From an uncultured Collinsella sp. (GTDB lineage Bacteria; Actinomycetota; Coriobacteriia; Coriobacteriales; Coriobacteriaceae), in assembly GCA_902493835.1 (NCBI GenBank), contig CABURG010000063.1:1-9075 (forward strand): a stretch of 9,075 bases of DNA, read 5' to 3'. Made by a program: the position numbers and the translations under genes. Under the pieces are notes generated by a model. It was not told the origin of the DNA. It searched no databases and was given only the letters and a program-made list of their open reading frames with translations. This document shows positions 8,608 through 9,075 of this stretch, in pieces. Position 1 is the stretch's first letter. Each line of letters opens with the position of its first letter.

Positions 8608-8612
8608 GGAAC

Positions 8613-8618
8613 ACCTCC
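8613..8618 (-). promoter_or_regulatory. Strong ribosome binding site deciding the BFN start
   Basis: GGAGGT, 5 nt before ATG 8605-8607, is a near-perfect anti-16S match. It favours this start over the upstream in-frame ATG at 8653-8655, which has no such site. Confidence 0.85.
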
Positions 8619-8664
8619 GGTACGTAGCGGTTAACACGCGGCAGCTCCACCGCATTGAATAGCT

Positions 8665-8694
8665 ATACTACCCAATCTTTCGCACAGCACACAA
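8665..8694 (-). promoter_or_regulatory. Possible promoter of the BFN gene cluster
   Basis: Minus-strand TTGTGT (8689-8694) and TAGTAT (8665-8670) are spaced by 18 bp, with 4 of 6 matches in each box. It sits just after the tRNA terminator and about 58 bp before the BFN start, which is the expected place, but the match is modest. Confidence 0.35.
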
Positions 8695-8722
8695 AACCAA
8701 AATGAGATTTATCGCAGACAAG

Positions 8723-8752
8723 AAAAAAGCCCCAAGGCAATGCCCCAGGGCT
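8723..8752 (-). terminator. Rho-independent terminator of the tRNA block
   Basis: The minus-strand RNA AGCCCUGGGGC (8742-8752) pairs with GCCUUGGGGCU (8728-8738) across a 3-nt loop, giving 11 bp with three G-U wobbles. A T-tract follows (8723-8728, six A on the plus strand; the innermost pairs with the stem). It lies 14 bp after the CCA end of the downstream tRNA-Ile. Confidence 0.88.
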
Positions 8753-8766
8753 CTTCACAGTTTTGA

Positions 8767-8843
8767 TGGTGGACCTGACAAGATTCGAACTTGTGACCTC
8801 CCGGTTATCAGCCGGACGCTCTAACCAACTGAGCTACAGGTCC
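8767..8843 (-). tRNA. tRNA-Ile(GAT), downstream copy
   Basis: A 77-nt cloverleaf with encoded CCA (8767-8769). The acceptor arm GGACCTG pairs fully with CAGGTCC, with discriminator A. The D-arm TAGCTCAGTTGGTTAGAGC and T-arm GTTCGAATC are canonical, and the anticodon loop CTGATAA places GAT at 8807-8809. It is identical over its whole length to the tRNA at 8991-9067. Only 4 bp separate it from the CCA end of tRNA-Ala, so the two are surely cotranscribed. Confidence 0.97.
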
Positions 8844-8846
8844 ATC
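8767..8846. repeat. 80-bp direct repeat (tRNA-Ile unit), copy 1; copy 2 at 8991-9070
   Basis: The whole tRNA-Ile gene plus three flanking bases at its 5' side is repeated exactly at 8991-9070, 224 bp apart. The bases just outside differ, so the duplicated unit is essentially the tRNA itself. Confidence 0.9.
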
Positions 8847-8847
8847 A

Positions 8848-8923
8848 TGGTGGAGGTTAGGGGGATCGAACCCCTGACCTCAGGCTTGCAAAGCCCGCGC
8901 TCTCCCAGCTGAGCTAAACCCCC
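8848..8923 (-). tRNA. tRNA-Ala(TGC)
   Basis: A 76-nt cloverleaf with encoded CCA (8848-8850). The acceptor stem GGGGGTT/AACCTCC contains the G3-U70 wobble that identifies tRNA-Ala. The anticodon loop TTTGCAA gives TGC (8888-8890), and the T-loop TTCGATC is canonical. Ile(GAT) and Ala(TGC) are the pair usually found in 16S-23S spacers, but no rRNA sequence is in this window. Confidence 0.97.
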
Positions 8924-8934
8924 ACGGAGACAGT

Positions 8935-8979
8935 AATAAACACCCCAGCGGCGACTCGGCTCTCGCTGGGGTGTTTATT
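8935..8979. terminator. Perfect 16-bp hairpin, probable bidirectional terminator, between tRNA-Ile and tRNA-Ala
   Basis: AATAAACACCCCAGCG (8935-8950) is perfectly complementary to CGCTGGGGTGTTTATT (8964-8979) around a 13-nt loop. The GC-rich core is flanked by an A-rich arm and a T-rich arm, which gives a U-rich 3' arm in either direction (UUUAUU). On the minus strand it follows the upstream tRNA-Ile by 11 bp and precedes tRNA-Ala by 11 bp. Confidence 0.75.
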
Positions 8980-8990
8980 GCGAAAGAAAG

Positions 8991-9067
8991 TGGTGGACCT
9001 GACAAGATTCGAACTTGTGACCTCCCGGTTATCAGCCGGACGCTCTAACCAACTGAGCTACAGGTCC
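8991..9067 (-). tRNA. tRNA-Ile(GAT), upstream copy
   Basis: A 77-nt cloverleaf with encoded CCA (8991-8993), identical in sequence to the tRNA at 8767-8843: acceptor GGACCTG/CAGGTCC, anticodon GAT, T-arm GTTCGAATC. It is followed by the 16-bp hairpin. Its promoter must lie beyond the right edge. Confidence 0.97.
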
Positions 9068-9075
9068 ATCGCGCA

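Noticed and set aside
7726..8634. Plus-strand ORF of 302 codons opposite the BFN and membrane protein genes
   Set aside because: The minus strand has a clear DUF151 domain and a strong ribosome site; the plus-strand product resembles nothing and is a shadow.
8608..8655. Upstream in-frame start extending the BFN protein by 16 residues
   Set aside because: The extra residues (MRWSCRVLTATYRRCS) do not fit the family, and the extension would bury the GGAGGT ribosome site within the coding region.

Overview
The window is high-GC bacterial DNA in which every supported gene lies on the minus strand, so the biological reading order runs from the right edge to the left. The gene set suggests a gut actinobacterium of the Coriobacteriia, most likely Collinsella or a close relative. 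It combines SpaA-type pilin genes with D2 isopeptide domains, an actinobacterial bifunctional-nuclease (DUF151) gene, BipA/TypA and GC-rich codon use. This placement is an inference from gene content and style; no 16S or other phylogenetic marker is present.

Right edge (8723-9067): a tRNA block reads Ile(GAT) - hairpin - Ala(TGC) - Ile(GAT) - terminator. The two tRNA-Ile genes are identical. Next (7237-8607) is a compact run of three genes: a DUF151 bifunctional nuclease-like protein with a strong Shine-Dalgarno, a small two-helix membrane protein whose ATG directly follows the nuclease stop codon, and an acidic 149-aa protein of unknown function. After a 117-bp gap comes typA/bipA (5281-7119), which ends in a textbook Rho-independent terminator (5218-5250).

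Beyond an AT-rich promoter region of about 360 bp (4857-5217) starts a pilus operon running off the left edge. A large secreted adhesin has an MSCRAMM-like N-terminal domain followed by five D2/collagen-binding-like beta-sandwich repeats. Its reading frame breaks near position 2037. The lost C-terminal part (SpaA-type domain, Spy0128/FctA-type isopeptide domain, LPEAG sorting signal, membrane anchor) continues in the -1 frame as a separate 292-codon ORF. The split leaves one half with a secretion signal and no anchor, and the other with an anchor and no secretion signal, so a single-base frameshift in one ancestral gene of about 1245 codons is the best reading. Overlapping its end by 8 bp, a GTG-started backbone pilin gene with a signal peptide and a D2 domain runs out of the window. 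It is absent from simple ATG-to-stop ORF lists because it starts at GTG and has no stop inside the window.

The adhesin would be the pilus tip or an accessory subunit and the partial gene the shaft subunit. A class C sortase is expected just beyond the left edge but cannot be seen here. The two features most worth follow-up are the adhesin frame break and an abrupt composition change inside the backbone pilin gene: by my count, codons after about residue 132 end in G/C about 96% of the time, against about 59% before it. I saw no CRISPR array, insertion sequence, phage gene or clearly new enzymatic system.
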